NCBI RefSeq assembly: GCF_963576615.1
Contig: NC_088717.1
Coordinates: 18,834,108 to 18,898,107 of the forward strand
Origin: Watersipora subatra
Lineage: Eukaryota; Bryozoa; Gymnolaemata; Cheilostomatida; Watersiporidae
DNA length: 64,000 nucleotides
Reading direction: 5' to 3'
Position 1 is the first letter of the stretch, and the number at the start of each line of letters is the position of its first letter. The notes below the pieces were generated by a model. It saw nothing but the letters and a program-made list of their open reading frames with translations. It was not told the origin of the DNA and did not search any database. Shown here piece after piece: positions 54,301 to 64,000 of the stretch. A program made the translations under genes and the position numbers.

Positions 54301-57232
54301 GGTATTGTTTCAAGGACAGAAGTGAGTGACCAATGGCTACAAATTGAAATAGGCATGGAGCCAGAAAACTAAATCCTGTTGACACAGATGCCAAAATAAA
54401 CTCGTGATGCCAAGTTTCATGGCATAAAGGTATCGAGATATCTCTGTGCTGTCATTCTCATAGCAAATCAAAGTGTAAAATGATAAGAAATAATTAAGAG
54501 ATTATAGTATTTTATCACATGGCAAAAGAAGGAAGGGGGAAATCAGAGCTGCGTTAAAATCAATGATAAAGCCTAAACCATAAAACAATCACAAACCTAA
54601 TATTGCTGAACATGTTCAACAAGGACATTTTAGTCATTGTTGAAATGACCGACTGCAAGAGAGAGTATTTCATCGCAAAATTTTCTCTATGGAACAAAGT
54701 TTGAGCAGTTATGAACAATTAAAGTATTTATATATGTTTGCTGTTTTAGTCTGTAACTAGCTAGCCTGTCTTGACAAATTGTTGTTTTTGATGAGTTGTC
54801 CACCATCGAGCGGAGCAAGCAAAACAACAGCTTTTCACAATACGCACTGCACCGGATGCATAAGCTGCACTGAAAGGGAGTTGTTCTCTTCCGTCTATGC
54901 AGCTCGGCTTCTCTTCCGTCTATGTGGCGATGTTATGTCGGTCGCTCCATTGGTAATCATAATAGATTTAGCCCAAAAGTTCATGTAGAAAAAACAAGAT
55001 AAAAACATTTACCGCAGAGACCAGTCTCTGCGGTAAACTTTAGTAAAACTTAAGAACTTAGGCAACAACAGCAACTAAACATGTTGTTATTTGTGCGCTC
55101 AGTCAGTCTTATTTGTATTTTTGTATCAGTCAGTTTTATTTGTTCTTATTGATTTTATTTTTAATTTATTTCACTCTTAAGTTCTACTAAAGTTTACCGC
55201 AGAGATTGGTATCTGGTGAAACGCTTTTATCTTTTTTTTCTACATAAATTTGTGGGCTGAATCCATTATGATTACCAATGGAGCAGCAGACGTAACATCG
55301 CAGCGAGCAGTGTAGACAGAAGAAAACAACTCCCTTTCAGAGCAGCTGATGCATAAGGCGCAGGGCGTATTGTGACAAGCTGTGGTTTTGCTCGCTCTGC
55401 TCACCGGGGATAACTCCGCAAAAACAACAGTTTGTCAAGAAAGGCTGGTAACTAGCCTATAAGATGACACTTTACAAATGCCATCTTCCAGATCGTTTTT
55501 GCTCAGGTTTTATTCATCGAATTCCCTAGTAGGTTTGTGTTCAAGAATTACAATACAAATACATATATCAATAATTAAAGTTTTTAAAGAGATCGAAAAA
55601 ATTATTATTAAATTTTTCAAATTATTCATTAACGAGAGGAATCAGAAGAGCTTACACGGCATTGTGTAAAAAGATTTAGCTTGCTTTCCTTTAATTTAAA
55701 AAATCCCAAGCGTAATTTTTACCTTTCCACCGATCTCAGTACTTTCCAGTCCGGTTACAATGGCAGATGTGAGCTGTTCAAAAAGCTGGTCAATATTCTG
55801 GGTTCCCTCAAAGCTGACAATGATGTTTCTCTCAAGATCAGAGATGGCGACTAGTAGGGAGCACGCTGAGTACTCCACAAGGATGTCACAGTACTTCTGC
55901 AGGTACTTGAGCATCTGAGATGATAACATGAGAAATAATGATGGTATAAAAATATAAAATATGAACAAAATAATAAAAATGAAATAATAAAAAGCATAAA
56001 TAAATGATAAGCAAATAATAACAAATTACTAATCAAAATGAATATAATTTTTTTTTATGTCAGAATGCTTGGTGAAAAGAAAAAAATTATTTAGTTCACA
56101 CCAGAACATGTGAAGCGCCATGGAAGTAACAAAGTGATGCACACTTTTCCTCTTTGAGTTCAAAAGTAGTTTAGTCATGCAAGAAAGTAAACGAGTACAT
56201 AAAAATACGTATTTGTCATGGAGAAAGCCAAAAAGTAGAGCTCCAAAGATGGGCATCTGCTGTGAGAATAGCCTTCTGATGTTACATCCCTGTTCATGGG
56301 GCTTGTTAATAATTTAATAAAAATGAATAGCAGGGAGCTGCCTATTGTTTCATGTTTGACAGTAATTGACATGTGATAATATTTGAACATATGACATTTA
56401 CATGCCTGTCAAGAAGCAACCTTGTTAAAAATGAAAATTTTAGTTGATTTAATCAGAAAATATCAGCAATTTTTTATCATATGCTATTGTTTTTGGCATC
56501 TGTGATGATCTGACTGCCAGGATGTTTCGAGATTAAAGTTAGAAAAAATTATTGCGGTTAAAATGCTCAGAAGAAAAATAAGTGCTAAAGGACGTCTCTA
56601 GTTGCTATAATGCCTCTAGTTGATATTAGCTATCGCGTTCAAGTTGCGATGTCACGCGTCTTTATTCTGTCCGTCTCTTTGCAACTATAGATGTCATAAT
56701 TGCGATTTTGCTTGATCTGAGCATTTTAATTGCGATCAAGTTTTGTCGATTTCAATCTTGAAACATCCCGGCAGCCAGATTCCCTCAAACATTAAAAACA
56801 ATTACAAATGATAAAAAATTATCGATACTTTCTAATAAAAATCGACTTAAATTTTGTGCAGGTTCATCTTTAGAGCAGCAGAAAATCAAGTCTTTAATGC
56901 CTAAAAGGTCCGATGCACGTTTGCTTCTCATCCTAGGGCGTAGTCAGATTGACTGTTCAAAGTTCCCTATTTGTTCAAACTTTCTGGATACAAAATAATC
57001 TGAGAAGTACTGTAGGAAGTACAACTCACCCTGTACCCGCCTGGCAGTTCAGATTCCAACACATTTCTCAAAACCTCTGGATCAATTTCACCTGGTTTGA
57101 CGTATGCGAGAGAAGACCAGGACGCCAGCTGAACAGCCAGTGTCTGGTTATAGCTGTCGGTAGTTGGTGGAGGAAGCAGATCACATGTCGAGCTATTGCG
57201 AGCAGCAAAGCTACTTCTGCATGGGCTATACC
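48149..57232 (-). CDS. Class 3 lipase, secreted type, 5' exon missing
   Basis: Hydrolyses ester bonds of acylglycerols; fungal-type (Pfam lipase class 3) alpha/beta hydrolase. Six exons (57232-57030, 55914-55723, 53307-53216, 51154-50998, 49368-49219, 48331-48149) join in phase to 324 residues plus TAG. Numbering from the first full codon: VSFEGT at 100-105 corresponds to the conserved V-x-F-(R/E)-G-T strand and oxyanion region; the nucleophile is in GHSLGG with Ser169; the acid is Asp227 in ATDPVPRIPP; the base is His286 in CVEVHKNYF. Eleven cysteines and Asn-x-Ser/Thr sites (NSST, NQT, NYT) suggest a disulphide-bonded, glycosylated secreted enzyme. The signal-peptide exon lies upstream of 57232 and was not identified; the first visible exon enters in phase 1. 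Introns contain at least four transposon copies. Confidence 0.95.
48398..49171. mobile_element. Tc1/mariner-type MITE, 774 bp
   Basis: Ends CCGTGGAACCTCTACTTACG and, complemented, CAGCGGAACGCTTACTTACG, with TA duplications at both sides. Related in style to the pogo-like element at 25385. No transposase recognised. Lipase intron. Confidence 0.75.
49219..49368 (-). CDS. Lipase exon with catalytic Asp
   Basis: Acceptor CTATTATAG chosen because it gives phase 0 and the frame LVRHNWRLVQATDPVPRIPP; donor AATGAG before GTAACA. Also encodes YHTHEEVWFSEPG, matching the H-x-G-x-E-V-W segment of class 3 lipases. Confidence 0.93.
49952..50619 (+). mobile_element. hAT element remnant with hATC segment, 668 bp
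   Basis: Ends TAGGGGTAGGGAGGGAACCT and CAGGGGTCAGGAACCT (complement), with an 8-bp duplication CTCTAGAC/TTCTAGAC (7 of 8). Positions ~50228-50399 encode fragments of the hAT C-terminal dimerisation domain: STYACEQSFSH, then MKNIKMNLRSHLTDGSLNAC and KLNFTTCQPDYK-type sequence. A frame change separates the first fragment from the second, so it is a dead, internally deleted copy. Lipase intron. Confidence 0.82.
50998..51154 (-). CDS. Lipase exon with nucleophile elbow
   Basis: Acceptor TTCTACAG completes an Arg codon; donor AACAAC before GTAAGC. Encodes LTLTGHSLGGAQAQLAAAAL then VYSFGAPRFGD. GHSLGG is the nucleophilic Ser motif and SFGAPRFG the following conserved strand. Confidence 0.97.
52765..52950 (-). 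mobile_element. tRNA-derived SINE, family B copy 1
   Basis: Minus-strand head GCAGCCGTGGTATGGTGGTC with B-box-like GGGATTGAATTCC, then a body containing ACCACTGGCAGTGACAGG, TGCTCTCTGTAACTGGGCAT and CACTGAACTCAGACATGTC. The same body occurs at 62615-62830 (+). Confidence 0.75.
53216..53307 (-). CDS. Lipase exon preceding nucleophile
   Basis: Acceptor GATTTCAG, donor TACAG before GTAAGC (phase 2). Encodes VLYYNYNVHQLLYPCLQKYL then RELLANNPGY, the helix before the catalytic elbow. Confidence 0.95.
53524..54204. mobile_element. PIF/Harbinger-like MITE, 681 bp
   Basis: Ends CACTATGTTTCCATGATGCG and CATAGTG-complement (CACTATGTTTCCATGGTGCG), flanked by the 3-bp ATT. Three-base duplication and the TIR type fit PIF/Harbinger, though TWA is the usual site. 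Internal GCGCAGT/ACTGCGC motifs recur many times. Lipase intron. Confidence 0.75.
54762..55447. mobile_element. Long-TIR element with 9-bp duplication, copy 2
   Basis: Perfect direct duplication GTAACTAGC on both sides (54753-54761, 55448-55456). Inverted arms start TAGCCTGTCTTGACAAATTG and CAGCCTTTCTTGACAAACTG. A central hairpin (TTTACCGCAGAGAC/GTCTCTGCGGTAAA) lies at 55009-55038. Sister of the copy at 41794. Lipase intron. Confidence 0.82.
55723..55914 (-). CDS. Lipase exon with VSFEGT strand
   Basis: Acceptor ATCTCAG, donor GGAAAG before GTAAAA, phase 0 both ends, 64 codons. Encodes MLKYLQKYCDILVEYSACSL, LVAISDLERNIIVSFEGTQN and EQLTSAIVTGLESTEIGGK. Confidence 0.94.
56410..56870. mobile_element. 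TIR element family T, copy 3
   Basis: The left half has TCTGACTGCCAGGATGTTTC; the right half has the complementary GAAACATCCCGGCAGCCAGA, with inverted arms of roughly 170 bp. Most complete of the three copies (others at 45295 and 46308). Lipase intron. Confidence 0.65.
57030..57232 (-). CDS. Lipase first detected exon
   Basis: Acceptor AATTTTAG, donor TACAGG before GTGAGT (phase 0). Encodes YSPCRSSFAARNSSTCDLLP, YNQTLAVQLASWSSLAYVKP and VLRNVLESELPGGYR, the N-terminal region of the mature enzyme. The signal sequence must be in an upstream exon. Confidence 0.88.
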
Positions 57233-57234
57233 CT

Positions 57235-57440
57235 AAAATTATAATACAATAATATATTATATAATGAACTATATTGTAATACAATACAATATAATATGCT
57301 ATGATATAATATTATATGATATATTTTAATATAATATATAATGAAATAAGATATAGTATATTTTAATATAATATAATATGTTTTAATGTAATATAATATA
57401 CATACTGTAATATGATAATAAAATATTATATATAACTACA
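57235..57440. repeat. ATAATATA microsatellite-like tract
   Basis: Runs of ATAATATAATATA-type sequence immediately upstream (minus sense) of the lipase exon acceptor. Confidence 0.85.
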
Positions 57441-57844
57441 GAATCGTATCAGTTGTTGCCAGCGAAACTACCTCCATCATTGCAGACAGCTACAAGTTGT
57501 CATATCAGTTTTGGTAAGAGGTTTAGGATTATAGTCTCTGGCACCAAACACGAACATGTTGAACTTTTTTTCAATGTCATCAAAGACATCCGTGTTAAGC
57601 ACGAGCCTGTGATCCAGTAGCGTTGTAGAACTACTTGAGTGTTAAACTTTCATCTTACAAAAGCTGATCGTACAAAGTGCTATCTATGATCAGTTTGTAA
57701 GGAAAAATGTTAATAAAATATTTAGAATAATAATAATAATGGTGTAGTAGAAGATGGCAACTATGTAACAAAGATATTAAATGGAAATGGTTCGTTGTGA
57801 TAACACTGTAACTGTTTGTATAAATCTTTTCGCTTTTACTAGTA

Positions 57845-60412
57845 CCACTGTGTGTTTTGGACTATTATAAATTGTGGTTTTTTTCATAGTATAGCCAGTT
57901 GTACGCCTTATACTCTGGAGTGGCTTATGTGTAAACTTATTGACACGTTACCTATCGAGTAGCAAAAAATAGTTGGAGTTTGCGGAGAAAATCTCAAGGA
58001 ACTAGCGAAAAAGGTGGAGGCTGCTTCTGCTGAAACAAAACAAAAAAACCGTCAATCGTGGACTGAAAGCTATGTGACTGATCTATTCTTTTACCTCCTG
58101 TGTCATCATAGTTGAAAAACAACACCGTGGATGAAGATTTTATTGGATTTTAGCTACCGAGTATTTGGAGTGATACAGATATTTTTGGTAGACTTCCTAT
58201 CATGTTATTCATGCTATAGTTAACAGAATAACTCCTAACATGGTGCGTTAACATGCTCAGTTGTAGCATGTAACGTGAGCATACCGTTCAGCCTGTTGTT
58301 CGTTGTCTCTATTACATTCTTAAATTGTTCATATTTCAAATTTTAAATGATGTCTGGGGGTCCTCCCATGTTTTGTGACGATTCTGACGACCCGACGACA
58401 GGGATATTTAAAAAGTGACAGACGAGATGACCATTTATCAATGTAGGTGACGATGATTATGTAAGTAGGATTACTAAAGGTACGGCTACACGTAACGAAT
58501 TCTTCGTTGGTTCGGAGTTCTGGCCGAAATCACGAAAAACGCAGAATTAATCGGTCGAAATTCACAGAATTATTTGAGCTGTGCATGCCCACTGAGTTTG
58601 TCGACGAAACGCTTTTAACAGATTAAACAATTTATTAGCGAGCACGATTCTAGCAGCTTTAGCAATCAGTATAGTCCAAGACATGTATCGCGACACACAA
58701 TAAAAGTACCAAAGCAATTCAACATAGAACACACGATGTATCTGTTCAAGTTGCGCTATCGTTGGTTAGCGAGCACGACTCTAGCAAATTTTAAGATATA
58801 TGTAGTCCGAGAACATAATGCGACACGCAAAAAAAAATATTAAGAAAATTCACCATTGTAAATACGATGCAATCGACTTGATTGCGCTAAAGATGGCAAC
58901 ATTTTTTGGGAAACAGTCCCAACATCGACAAGTCCGAACCTAGACAAGTCCCAATCTCGACAGAGGTTGGTCCGAATCTAGACAAAGGTTGGTCCGAACA
59001 TCGACAAAGGCTGATGCAGTTTTACAATAATTTAATCTTCAAAAAATAATAAATGTCTTTTTGCAGTTCTATCCTCACTTCAAAAAATAAAAATCAAAGC
59101 TACTCACTGAAGTTTAGATTTTAAATAAAACATTTTGCTAGCTTAGCAGTCAACCATATTTATGATTGTTACTTGTTTTAGCATTCGTTCTATATTTAGG
59201 TTGGACAAAATATTGTTAGGCCTACATAAGCTGGGGAGTGCTGCATCAAATGGATCACAAGATATTTTTGCGCAAATAAATCTTTTACATATAAATCGCA
59301 CATTTATTATGAAAATAGTAGATGGTAAAATAGTAAAACTGTTGTCGAGATTGGACCAACCGTTGTCGATATACAAACTCGTCGAGTTTCAAACCAGTCG
59401 AGGTTCGGACTATAAACCCATTTTTTACCACAAAACTTTTGTTGCTCAAAAGGAAATATAATTTAAAAATAAACAATTTGTAGCTTTAGCGTCCAAACAA
59501 TAAATACATACAATAACGCAATCTAGGCAGTTGCATCATGTGTACTATGTTGAATTGCACTTATACTTTTATTGTGTGTAATTATACGTCTCTTGGACTA
59601 TGCTAATTGCAAAAGCTGCTGGAATCGTGCTCGCTAGCACGATTCTAGCAGCGCAGAATAATTCTGTGTGTTTCAATCATTTCGTGATTTCGGTTCGAAC
59701 CAACGAAAAATTTGTTACGTGTAGCCGTACCTTTACTAACTTATTATTTGTCCATAAATCAATACGTTCAACCGAAACTTCACTAGTTTTGGTTTGAAGC
59801 AACTGGTTCAGCATTTATAGACTGCCAAATAATTAAAGTACAGCAATGTAATGCCACGACATTGACAGCAAATCCGTTTCCAAGTCTCTGGCTGACAGTG
59901 ATTATTAAAGACAATCTCGGTCTACTTTCAGTACAAAAAATGTAGCCCTAAAAACCTAAGACAGCTGTCACTCTTCGCAGAGTAATCAGCAACGCTCCCA
60001 AACATCACTAATAAGTTTGTGAAGGTCGCTGGTTGAGCCATGCTTTTGGCTAGCAGAAGTTTAAACTGAGCAAGTTTCAGGTTTTTAACGCAACCCAGTG
60101 CCACCAGAATGGATATTTGAATTAAAATAACGAATGTGAAGAAAGAGGTTGTTTTGGTTACCAACATGAAAAAGGTGACAGTGATTTTAAAAGTGACGAC
60201 ACTGATTTTAAAAGTGACGACAGTGATTTTAAAAGTGACTATTCTGACGACAACTTTGTGTGGTAGGACCCCCATGTCTGTTTTTGGTGGTAAATTTTAT
60301 TAAATAAATTTCACCAAAAAATGCGACTTATACTTCAATACGACTTATATATGTTTATTTTCATTATTATATATTTCATGGCTGGTACAATTTATAGTCC
60401 AGAAAATACGGT
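57845..60412. mobile_element. Large TIR element (~2.6 kb) with nested insertion
   Basis: The left end CCACTGTGTGTTTTGGACTA and the complement of the right end (CCGTATTTTCTGGACTATAA) resemble the MITE at 35954. A further inverted pair (GGGGGTCCTCCCATG near 58343, CATGGGGGTCCTAC complement near 60262) lies inside. Fragments look like transposase relics: GENLKELAKKVEAASAETKQ near 57985 and a run of SDFKSDD-type repeats ending at 60267. It is interrupted by the element 58477-59733. Superfamily not assigned. Confidence 0.5.
58477..59733. mobile_element. Nested TIR element, 1.26 kb, TACTA duplication
   Basis: Ends AAGGTACGGCTACACGTAAC, inverted at the right end, flanked by TACTA (58472-58476 and 59734-59738). 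Further symmetric motifs (GAATTCTTCGTTGGTTCG, CACGATTCTAGCAGC) lie inside, and a smaller inverted block around 58915-59412 (GTCCGAACCTAGAC) suggests a third insertion level. Confidence 0.7.
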
Positions 60413-62614
60413 GTTTATATTTGTAATACTTGTAGGAGGAGGTAGAGGGTGAGCCTGCGTAAAACATCAGCAGCATTTACCTCTTCTATGGGCAAAACAT
60501 CATCTTTGACTTAAATAACCACTACCAGTTTCAACTGTGTAAAGAGAGAGAATAAAGGAAAGGTGGGAGTGAAAGGTGGGAGGAAAGGTGGGATGGTTTT
60601 CTGTATGTTCTTGAACTTTCATTTACCCCTGCTAGTGTATTTACTAAAGCTGAATGAACCTGGGCCTCATCATCATGTTACGGAACTAATCAACAGATTG
60701 TACGTTATGCCGAGGTCATTGCATTTATATCACATTTATAGCATCTTTCCACATGCATTTAATGCAAATTCCATAAATCTATTGATCTACCGTATGTCGT
60801 AGCATGAAATACGGGTTGTTGTTTGACAGTGATCGTTTTAACAGAGCTCAGACAAATGATGTCTGGCAAGGCCGGTTTTAACCGCCTACTGACTCCACAA
60901 ATGAGTGTTGTTGTCAAAGTTGACAAATTAAGTGTGACCATGTCGAAATGGCTCTGCCCCAAATGCACTCTTTCATCAACCAAAATGATAGATGATTGAC
61001 ATATCAGTTTTTAATTGATATTCCGAAACACTCATTAGTGGAAAGCCAGAATTTTATATCTAGCAAATTTAAAATCTTTTCAATGACGATGTTTTGCTGT
61101 TTTATAGTCATGTTCACAACGTATTGGATTTAAAAAACAATGATTTTTATTGATGATAGCCATTTGTGATACAGAAACTAATCTGTTAGCAAACTAGAAC
61201 AGTTCTTTGTAGTCGACACGATAACTTAACTGTCGTTTCTGATGTCATATCCTCGGATTGGCAGAATCAACAAAAAGAACTAGAGTGTAACTGCTGCTGA
61301 ATAAACCATTTCAACTGCTCAATTTGGTTTGTCTGAGTGCAACTGAGACTTGCCTTTGATTGGACAATGCATTATTAGCGAGTCCAATATTTAAGTTATT
61401 TTTTAGCAATCGTCGCATTAACGGAGATTCAAAAAGTAAAACCTAAAGCAGAATTATCATAAGCCAAGAAATAGCAGGAACAGTGTTAATACTTTGAGTT
61501 TAGTTCTGGCAGATGTGAATGTTCCTTGAAAATTCTACTAGCTTTGACATAAATATGCGCATGTAGAAAGCTTTTTTGTTGCCTTGTTGCCTTATCTTTA
61601 AAGAGATAACTAACATCTTTCTTAAAGTTTATGGCATAAGATTGCTTAATCTTTTCATGTAAATACAGTCAACCCCTTTGGCACTACAGTCGACCCCAGC
61701 TTGTTCGGACTTCACTCTCCCAGACTTTCAATTGTCTGGGGAACGTCTGGGGTCTGGACGATTGTCTGATTCAGCCGTGTCTATCTGATGAATAACAACT
61801 CGATCGATAGGGGGCTCTCCAACAGGCGACATGTACGCGTGAGTTTCCTGCTAGAGTGTTGCACTGTAATTTCTATTTACAGTATTATTATTACTGCTAT
61901 TAATATTATACTATACTCTATTGCAGGTATAACCATATTTTACTCCCTCATGTGCATATTGTACCATATTGTTGCCTAGAAGTATGTGTGCTAGACAATA
62001 TAGGCTGTTTAATGTACTGTACAGTACTCAATTTTCAATGTCAGTTCTTTTTCAATGTCCATACATGGCTCAGTCTGTATTAAACTGAACAATCAAAAGT
62101 TGCCTGTCTACAGATATTTATTAATTACGACTTATCACTCTGAAGTATTGCCAGTTGACGAGTTTGACCAGTTGAAGTTGCCAGTTTGAGAGTTGTCTAA
62201 TCTTAGGGAGAGAAAGTAAAAACCTATCCATGATGACCTTTTTGCCTTTTGAAGTTACAGACTGTTCAAGCTGTTCACGTGACCCAATACTTTCATATCA
62301 GTTTTAGCGAGATTTATTGAAGGTTCACTATGCACTAAAGTTAAGGATTTCATCTCTAAATCTTTATATATCTGTATGTTTTGTCACTTGAGAAACTGGA
62401 CCGAGGGGAGTGAGTGTAATCCTAAGCAAGTCTCATCATTGCGTTTCGAATGTTTACCTTTTTTGCAAGAGACAGACATGAAAGCGACTCATTGTATGGC
62501 TATAGAGACAGAGACGATTGAGTGAAAATGATAGTTTTTTTTCATCTCCACTTTTAAATTTCTGCTCATGGATAACAATTAAATTTGTGTAATTTTTATA
62601 TACTAATAATCAGA

Positions 62615-62830
62615 GAAGTGGTGGTTTAGTGGTCTAGAGCAACTGACTTACAAACAACAGATTGGGAGTTCAATTCCTAATAAAGGCTACTTGTGGTGAT
62701 GAGAATGACATCCAACCATGATTGCTCTCCGCAACTAGGCATGTCTCTGGGCATGTCTACAGTTGTTAATGTTCCTTTACCACTGGACTCAGATATGCCC
62801 AGACAAGATCATAGAGACACTGTTTGCAGC
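62615..62830 (+). mobile_element. tRNA-derived SINE, family B copy 2
   Basis: Plus-strand A-box-like TGGTTTAGTGGTCTAGAG, B-box-like GGGAGTTCAATTCC, then a body with TTGCTCTCCGCAACTAGGCA and CACTGGACTCAGATATGCC, shared with 52765-52950. No poly-A tail or duplication defined. Confidence 0.75.
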
Positions 62831-62873
62831 AATGCTCTTAAGACATGCACAGCCTCTGCTCGCAGTAAGCTAA

Positions 62874-63177
62874 AGCCTGGTTTCCACATACGCCGCAAGC
62901 ACCGGCGACGGCACCGCAGGGCTATCAGCGGTGAAATGTGAACCTACGTGCCGAGTACCGCTGGTAGTCGTCGGCGGTCAACGCAAGAGTTCAATGGTGT
63001 TCAACTTTCGCGAAGTGCCGCAAGGAAAGCCTTCCTAAAATGCTCTGTATGGCTGAAGTTCAGCATTTTTTAAGCGGAATGGCAAGAATGTGAACAGAAG
63101 CCGTCGAACCTAGCGCCGCAAGTGTTTTGCCGTTCGAGATTATCGCCGGGGTCTACCATTCTACATGGGAACCAGGT
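62874..63177. mobile_element. PIF/Harbinger-like MITE, ~304 bp
   Basis: Ends AGCCTGGTTTCCACATACGC and, complemented, AACCTGGTTCCCATGTAGAA, flanked by TAA on both sides (a TWA target). GC-richer than its surroundings. Directly follows the SINE copy. Confidence 0.7.
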
Positions 63178-63202
63178 TTAAGCAGACATTATACTTGATC
63201 CT

Positions 63203-63386
63203 CAGAGAGGGGGAGGGAGGGGGAGAGAGGGGGAGGGAGGTGGGGAAGGAGGAGGAAAAAGAGGGGGAGGGAGGGGAGAGGGAGGAGAGAGGGAGGGGGG
63301 AGGGAGGGGAAGGAGAGAGGGAGGGGGAAGGGGGAGGGGGGAGGGGCTGAGGGGGAGGGGGGAGAGGGGAGGGAGGAGGGAGGGTG
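63203..63386. repeat. GGGAGGGA-rich purine tract
   Basis: Almost pure G/A strand with many GGGAGGG and GGGGAGG runs. Long Pro/Ser/Leu frames on the opposite strand are artefacts. Confidence 0.92.
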
Positions 63387-64000
63387 CTCGCTCATACAGC
63401 CATTGGAACCATGGAATAGCTGACAAGTAGAGCTGGTGTAACAGTTAGAATGGGTATAGTACTAGTGGCTTATGCCGTGGGAGAAAATTAGTTTTTAAAG
63501 CTGTTTTGTTGAGTGCATGCCAGTTTTACTTGCACTCACAATTGAAAGATCAAATTATCAGTTGCCAAGACAAATAATAAAAACAAGGAACTATTAATGA
63601 TGTTATTGCGATTCTGATTCTGAAACCTATCGACTAACAAGTCCAGATTTTTGACAAACAATAGTTGATATTTATCTTTATCACTTTGAAGCCGTAACCT
63701 TGTATACACAAACAACTCCCGTGATCCTAAACCATGTTGACAGCTTTTGCAAATGTGAAAGCATTTCGAACAGCAAAACTCCTTGTTAACTGAATATCAT
63801 ATTGAAGCCTCAATCCTGTAGAACTCAATGAAACATACAAAAATCAAATAGGGTAATTTTTTCACCCTCTTTCAAAGAAGTGATGCTTGAAAGGTAACTG
63901 AAGAAACATAATGATTGCAGTTCCCAGAGTCTAGTAAAGTTTGCATATTTGTTATGAACAGAAAATACATAGTTATAGTGTAAAGCTCTCGTTGCTGAGG

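Larger units (their letters stand above)
57233..64000. other. 5' flank or first intron of lipase; transposon-rich
   Basis: Holds AT microsatellite (57235-57440), a large TIR element with a nested one (57845-60412), a possible pogo-like end at 61680-61800, a SINE (62615-62830), a Harbinger-like MITE (62874-63177) and a GA-rich tract (63203-63386). The missing signal-peptide exon may lie here or beyond the window; I could not place it. Confidence 0.55.

Noticed and set aside
57470-57610. Minus-strand coding-looking piece (FDDIEKKFNMFVFGARDYN)
   Set aside because: Lacks splice sites in phase with the lipase and a start or signal peptide; more likely a transposon relic.
60759-60983. Minus-strand frame upstream of the lipase as signal-peptide exon
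   Set aside because: No hydrophobic signal sequence and no donor in the required phase.

Overview
This is a window of animal nuclear DNA. It is AT-rich and intron-rich, carries a eukaryotic tRNA gene, and is crowded with short DNA transposons, Helitron-like ends, tRNA-derived SINEs and minisatellites. The gene families (rhodopsin-like GPCR, mitochondrial ACOT9-type thioesterase, mTERF factor, SOCS-box-like protein, secreted class 3 lipase) are general metazoan. The transposon mix suggests a marine invertebrate, possibly a lophotrochozoan. That placement is inference, not something read directly.

Layout. 2406-8520 (+): last four exons of a class A GPCR, with TM4-TM7 and a long C-tail of 13-residue repeats. 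Its introns hold two large minisatellites. 8521-18470: gene-poor, with a 31-bp minisatellite, a tRNA-Ile(AAU) gene (12557-12630, -), a tRNA-derived element, a Helitron 3' end and nested TIR elements. 29158-18646 (-): a complete eight-exon ACOT9-like gene (443 aa) whose introns carry a piggyBac-like element, a pogo-like MITE and a LINE tail. 29159-35385: no recognised gene. 35386-39414 (+): an mTERF-family gene with an hAT element and another MITE in its long second intron. 40609-47079 (+): six 3' exons of an unrecognised protein ending in a SOCS-box-like motif, with several TIR elements including a near-perfect 820-bp palindrome. 57232-48149 (-): six exons of a class 3 lipase with the full Ser-Asp-His triad, but no visible signal-peptide exon. 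57233-64000: nested elements, a SINE, a Harbinger-like MITE and a GA-rich tract, with no recognised gene.

Gene order is GPCR > < ACOT9, mTERF > SOCS-like > < lipase. The genes do not form an evident functional pathway. ACOT9 and mTERF both belong to mitochondrial families and are transcribed divergently from about 6.2 kb apart, which may be coincidence. Exon boundaries were set by matching reading-frame phase across GT/AG sites. Four genes join without a frame conflict. The mTERF gene has one unresolved frame change in its third exon.

No defence system, secondary-metabolite cluster or other clearly new multi-gene system is visible. The observations most worth following are: the intronic minisatellite that resembles the 5' end of the GPCR exon it abuts; the recurrent pairing of Helitron-like 3' ends with a tRNA-derived element in fixed geometry; the palindromic hAT element; and the SOCS-like gene with an unrecognised N-terminal part.
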